Assembly: GCF_015680235.1 (NCBI RefSeq)
Contig: NZ_JADLJL010000015.1
Location: forward strand, 57,501-113,124
Source: Pseudomonas guariconensis
GTDB lineage: Bacteria > Pseudomonadota > Gammaproteobacteria > Pseudomonadales > Pseudomonadaceae
Direction: 5' to 3'
DNA: 55,624 nucleotides
Numbering within the stretch: position 1 is the stretch's first letter; the number at the start of each line of letters is the position of its first letter. Of the stretch, positions 51,801-55,624 are shown in pieces. The notes below the pieces were generated by a model, which was not told where the DNA came from, did not search any database, and saw only the letters and a list, made by a program, of their open reading frames with translations. A program made the position numbers and the translations under genes.

Positions 51801-52673
51801 TTACTGCCCCCCCACCATCTGCCCAAACCGCCCCGCCTGGAAATCGGCGAACGACTCGGCGATTTCTGCCTGGCTGTTCATCACGAACGGGCCATAGCCA
51901 ACGATGGGCTCGTCGATCGGCTCGCCGCTGAGCAACAGCAGGCTGACTTCTTCCAGCGCCTCGACCTGCACATGCTCGCCATCACGCGCCAGCAACACCA
52001 GGCTGGCCGGGCCAGTCTCACGCTCGCCATTGACCCGCACGTTACCGCGCAGTACCACCAAGGCTGCGTTGCGTCCTGCGGCGATCGGCAACTGCAGGGT
52101 GGCACCCGCTCTCAGGCGCAGGTCCCAGACGTCCATGGCGGTGAAGGTTCGCGCCGGACCTTGATGGCCCTGGTAGGCCCCGGCGATCACCCGCAGGCTA
52201 CCGGCCTCGCCTTCCAGCGACACCACCGGGATATCCGTGGACAACAGGGTCTGGTACCCCGCTGCCGCGCGCTTGTCACGGGCCGGCAGGTTGACCCACA
52301 GTTGCACCATCTCCAGGGTGCCGCCAGTGCGGGCGAAGGCCGGCGAGTGGAACTCCTCGTGGAGGATGCCGTTGGCGGCGGTCATCCACTGCACATCGCC
52401 AGGGCCGATCAGGCCACCGGCGCCGGTGGAGTCGCGGTGCTCCAGCTCGCCCTGGTAGACGATAGTCACGGTCTCGAAACCCCGGTGCGGGTGCTGGCCG
52501 ACCCCACGCCGCGCGGTGGTCGGGGTGAAGTCGTGCGGGCCTGCATAGTCGAGCAGCAGGAATGGGCTGATATGGCGCGCCAGGTTGTCGTAGGTGAACA
52601 GGCTACGAACCGGGAAGCCGTCCCCGACCCAATGGCCGTGGGGGCTGCGGTGGATACCCAGAATCTTTTTCAT
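51801..52673 (-). CDS. Pirin family protein (bicupin)
   Basis: The 290-aa protein has the pirin metal site HPHRGFETVTIV plus HEEFHS in the N-terminal cupin, and the pirin C-terminal cupin. Bacterial pirins can be quercetin 2,3-dioxygenases or bind pyruvate dehydrogenase or RpoS. AGAGGAG precedes the ATG. It stands alone. Confidence 0.92.
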   Translation of the reverse strand: MKKILGIHRSPHGHWVGDGFPVRSLFTYDNLARHISPFLLLDYAGPHDFTPTTARRGVGQHPHRGFETVTIVYQGELEHRDSTGAGGLIGPGDVQWMTAANGILHEEFHSPAFARTGGTLEMVQLWVNLPARDKRAAAGYQTLLSTDIPVVSLEGEAGSLRVIAGAYQGHQGPARTFTAMDVWDLRLRAGATLQLPIAAGRNAALVVLRGNVRVNGERETGPASLVLLARDGEHVQVEALEEVSLLLLSGEPIDEPIVGYGPFVMNSQAEIAESFADFQAGRFGQMVGGQ

Positions 52674-52838
52674 GAGAAGTCTCCTCTCTCAGATGGCTGG
52701 GTATAACACTACTTATGGAACCAATGTTGCGGTAGACGGCAAAATTGGCATTGTTCGTCTCACTAGCGGAACAATCATGACGTGTTCGCCGTAGCAGGTT
52801 CGGCGGCTGTGAGATCTCGCAACCCGCTCTCAAGCCGT

Positions 52839-53726
52839 CTACTGAACGCTGATCGCCCGCAACCGCTGCCCTACCCGTGGCCCGAACACATTGATCAGCA
52901 ACCCCAGCATGACCAGTACAGCGCCCCAACCCTGTACCGCACTCAAACGTTCATCGAGCAGCCAGGCCGAGGAGCTCAGGCCGACCACCGGCACCAGCAG
53001 CGAAAACGGCGCCACCTTGCCTGCCGGATGCCGCGACAGCAATGTGCTCCACAGACTGTAGCCAAGCATGGTGGCCACGAATGCCAGGTAGGCCAGGGCC
53101 AGTGCCGAGCTCCAACCAATGTTGGCCAGGGCATGGCCGATCCGCTCTGGCCCCTCCAGCCACCAGGACAGCGCCAGGAACGGCAGCGGCGGTATCAAAC
53201 CGCCCCAGATCACCAGGGCCACCAGGTCCACCGAGCCGAACCGGCGGGTGATGATATTGCCCATGCCCCACATGGCGCCGGCGCACAGGGTCAGCAGCAG
53301 CGCCAACAGCGGCACATGGCTGCTGTTCTCGCTGCCGATCAGCACCAGCCCGCCCGCGGCCACCAGCAGGCCCAGGAGGCTGGCCAGGCGCAGGCGCTCG
53401 CCGAGAAACAGCGCGGCGAACCCGAGGGTGAAGAACGCCTGGGACTGCAGCACCAATGACGCCAGCCCTGGCGGCATGCCGCTGTACATGGCCTGGAACA
53501 GGAAGGCGAACTGGCCCAGGGAAATGGTCATGCCGTAGGCGATCAGCCAGCGCCAGGGCAGTTTCGGGCGCCTGACCAGGAGCACCGCCGGAAAGGCCAC
53601 CAAGGCAAAGCGCAAGGCACCGAGCAGCATGGGCGGCAGGCCATCGAGGCCAACCTTGATGACCACGAAGTTGACGCCCCAGGCGATGATCACCACCAGG
53701 GCGATCAGCAGGTCCTTGACTGGCAT
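52839..53726 (-). CDS. EamA/RhaT family exporter (DMT superfamily)
   Basis: The start at 53726 (MPVKDLLIAL) has AAGGA upstream and gives 295 aa with ten membrane helices in two EamA repeats (AWGVNFVVIKVGLDGLPPML; AGAMWGMGNIITRRFG). It resembles the amino acid metabolite exporters YdcZ/EamA/RhtA. The substrate is unknown. It is divergent from the NCS1 permease gene. Confidence 0.9.
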   Translation of the reverse strand: MPVKDLLIALVVIIAWGVNFVVIKVGLDGLPPMLLGALRFALVAFPAVLLVRRPKLPWRWLIAYGMTISLGQFAFLFQAMYSGMPPGLASLVLQSQAFFTLGFAALFLGERLRLASLLGLLVAAGGLVLIGSENSSHVPLLALLLTLCAGAMWGMGNIITRRFGSVDLVALVIWGGLIPPLPFLALSWWLEGPERIGHALANIGWSSALALAYLAFVATMLGYSLWSTLLSRHPAGKVAPFSLLVPVVGLSSSAWLLDERLSAVQGWGAVLVMLGLLINVFGPRVGQRLRAISVQ

Positions 53727-53986
53727 TGCGGTTTCCTTCTTCAGGCTTTCTAGACATATTTCGTAACAGCATAAGGCCTTTGTTTTCCCACGGACCAGCA
53801 CAGTTGGCCATCAGCCTTGCGCAACAGTCGTGCCGGCGAGGCGTCTGGTACAACGAACTGCGGCCAGACGGACCGTGTCAAGCTTCACTTGACCCTACTT
53901 GTCTATACATGCTCATATCGCACACAGCCATCCTTTCCTTGCAGATGGCTGCCCGCCCCCACAAGAACAAACAAGCGGAGTGCCCC

Positions 53987-55384
53987 ATGCCCAGCAAACC
54001 CGTGATCGAACGGCGCTCGATCGACTACATCCCCGAAGCTGAACGCCATGGACGCGTGTACAGCCAATTCACCTTGTGGCTGGGAGCCAACCTGCAGATC
54101 ACTGCGATCGTCACCGGCGCCTTGGCCGTGGTGCTCGGCGGCGATGTGTTCTGGTCGCTGCTCGGCCTGTTGCTCGGCCAACTGATCGGCGGCGCCGTCA
54201 TGGCCCTGCACGCCGCCCAGGGGCCGCGCCTGGGCCTGCCGCAGATGATCTCCAGCCGAGTGCAGTTCGGGGTCTACGGCGCGGCCATTCCCATGGCCCT
54301 GGTGTGCCTGATGTACCTGGGCTTCACTGCAACCGGCACGGTACTGTCCGGCCAGGCCATCGGCCAGTTGTTGAGCGTGAGCGACAGCACCGGCATCCTG
54401 ATCTTCGCCGGGGTGATCGTGCTCGCCACCCTCGCCGGCTACCGGGTGATCCACTGGATCGGCCGCGTGGCCAGCGTGCTCGGCATCATCGCCTTCGTGT
54501 ACCTGTTCAGCCGCATCCTGATGCTGGCCGACATCGGCCAGTTGCTCGACAACCGCCACTTCACCTGGGCCTCGTTCTTGCTCGCGGTGTCGCTGGCCGC
54601 TTCTTGGCAGATCGCTTTCGGCCCCTATGTCGCCGACTATTCGCGCTACTTGCCCAGCACCACGTCACCGGTCAAGACCTTCCTCGCCGCCGGGCTGGGG
54701 TCGGTGATCGGTGCCCAGGCCTCGATGATCCTCGGCGTGTTCGCCGCAGCTATCGCCGGTGGGCAATTCTCCGGCCACGAGGTGGCGTACATCGTCGGCC
54801 TGGGAGGCGCTGGTACCACGGCCGCGCTGCTGTACTTCAGCATCGCCTTCGGCAAAGTGACCATCTCGACGCTGAACTCCTACGGCAGCTTCATGTGCAT
54901 CGCCACCATCATCAGCGGGTTCCGCGGCCACCTCGAGATCAGCCGCCTGCAACGCCTGGTGTTCGTGCTCGGCATCGTCGGCGCCGCCACCCTCGTCGCC
55001 CTGCTCGGCCAGCACTCGTTCCTCAGTGCGTTCAAGTCGTTCATCCTGTTCCTGCTGACCTTCTTCGTGCCTTGGAGCGCGGTGAACCTGGTGGACTACT
55101 ACTTCATCACCAAGGAGCGCTACGACATTCCGGCCCTGGCCGACCCCGAAGGCCGCTACGGGCGCTGGAACTGGCCAGGGATCATCGTCTACACCATTGG
55201 CGTGCTGGTGCAAATGCCATTCATCGATACCAAGCTGTACACCGGCCCCATGGTCGCCCACCTGGGCGGCGTCGACGTGTCCTGGCTGATCGGCCTGGTG
55301 GTGCCTAGCCTGCTGTACTACTGGATCGCCCGTGGCCGCGCCGCACAGGCACCGGCCCATATCATCGTTCCCGACGCCCGCTGA
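53987..55384 (+). CDS. NCS1 family purine/cytosine permease (CodB-like)
   Basis: The start at 53987 (MPSKPVIERR) has GGAG upstream and gives 465 aa with about 12 membrane helices. NCS1 features are IDYIPEAERHGRVYSQFTLW, GANLQITAIVTGA, SWQIAFGPYVADYSRYLP and FVPWSAVNLVDYYF. It imports nucleobases or related compounds with H+ or Na+. No cytosine deaminase gene is next to it, so the substrate is open. Confidence 0.9.
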   Translation: MPSKPVIERRSIDYIPEAERHGRVYSQFTLWLGANLQITAIVTGALAVVLGGDVFWSLLGLLLGQLIGGAVMALHAAQGPRLGLPQMISSRVQFGVYGAAIPMALVCLMYLGFTATGTVLSGQAIGQLLSVSDSTGILIFAGVIVLATLAGYRVIHWIGRVASVLGIIAFVYLFSRILMLADIGQLLDNRHFTWASFLLAVSLAASWQIAFGPYVADYSRYLPSTTSPVKTFLAAGLGSVIGAQASMILGVFAAAIAGGQFSGHEVAYIVGLGGAGTTAALLYFSIAFGKVTISTLNSYGSFMCIATIISGFRGHLEISRLQRLVFVLGIVGAATLVALLGQHSFLSAFKSFILFLLTFFVPWSAVNLVDYYFITKERYDIPALADPEGRYGRWNWPGIIVYTIGVLVQMPFIDTKLYTGPMVAHLGGVDVSWLIGLVVPSLLYYWIARGRAAQAPAHIIVPDAR

Positions 55385-55528
55385 TTTCCCGCCCTCCAGG
55401 TAGCGGACGCCCGTTCGCTACCTGCGCCTGATCTCGCTCCTACCGCAAACGCCCGCCGGTACCTGCCTGTGGGAGCCGCCGCCCGCACACAGCATGAGCG
55501 GCAGCCTCGAGGGCAGCGATGAGCCTGT

Positions 55529-55624
55529 GGGAGATTCTATGGTTGTGGGCAAGCCGGCTCCCACTGGTGCAGCGCCAACCACACCCTGTGGGAGCCGGCT
55601 TGCCGGCGATGAAGACAACCCTTT
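55529..55624. repeat. Right copy of the inverted repeat (continues past window)
   Basis: Exact reverse complement of 49468-49534 and 49724-49756 joined, with the 189-base middle missing. It contains two GCCGGCTTGCC-type REP cores. The repeat may extend beyond the last base shown. Confidence 0.85.

Overview
The window looks like chromosomal DNA of a fluorescent Pseudomonas, most likely of the P. putida/P. entomophila group. The reasons are the high GC content, P. putida-style REP palindromes, an arginine-transaminase (aru) locus laid out as in Pseudomonas, and small Pseudomonas-restricted families (DUF1652, DUF6555). This is inferred from gene content; no database search was possible. Start sites were chosen by Shine-Dalgarno spacing and family length, so many genes are shorter than the maximal open frame.

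Layout. (1) 1-6.7 kb: housekeeping genes, namely a coiled-coil protein cut by the window edge, small stress-type proteins, exonuclease III, a membrane diguanylate cyclase, a GNAT acetyltransferase, an MgtC-like protein and a lone CrtZ-type hydroxylase. (2) 6.7-9.8 kb: a BtuFCD-like ABC importer under a clear cobalamin riboswitch. (3) 9.9-26.5 kb: a variable region. It holds an AT-rich patch with a small HEPN-like gene, a GlxA-type regulator divergent from an SDR/SDR/CMD-peroxidase operon, a ferric-reductase-like membrane protein, an EF-hand protein with four EGKCG motifs, and several broken genes (trkH, an ABC binding protein, gspE/gspC-like/gspD). Its centre is a four-gene operon whose first three products look like the clostridial P-47/OrfX (TULIP) toxin-cluster proteins. 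(4) 26.5-28.4 kb: a zinc-type HemB and a KefF/YwrO-like quinone reductase. (5) 28.5-42.5 kb: the aru locus, with aldehyde dehydrogenase, AruH, AruI, ADP-forming acyl-CoA synthetase, acyl-CoA dehydrogenase, enoyl-CoA hydratase and an APC permease, controlled by a solute-binding protein plus AruS/AruR. (6) 42.5-49 kb: regulator/enzyme pairs (BetI-like TetR with an enoyl-CoA hydratase, LysR with a quinone oxidoreductase, HchA with a LuxR solo) and glycerate kinase. (7) 49-55.6 kb: small Pseudomonas genes, pirin, an EamA exporter and an NCS1 permease, bracketed by near-identical inverted repeats.

How the parts fit. The aru genes form a catabolic route from arginine through 2-ketoarginine and 4-guanidinobutyraldehyde to the acid, with CoA-linked enzymes that could continue it, and a periplasmic sensing module upstream on the same strand. 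The cobalamin riboswitch identifies the ABC importer substrate. The variable region combines a toxin-like operon with relics of a type II secretion system and of transporters, as expected of an integration and deletion hotspot. The P-47/OrfX-like operon is the strongest candidate for an under-described system.
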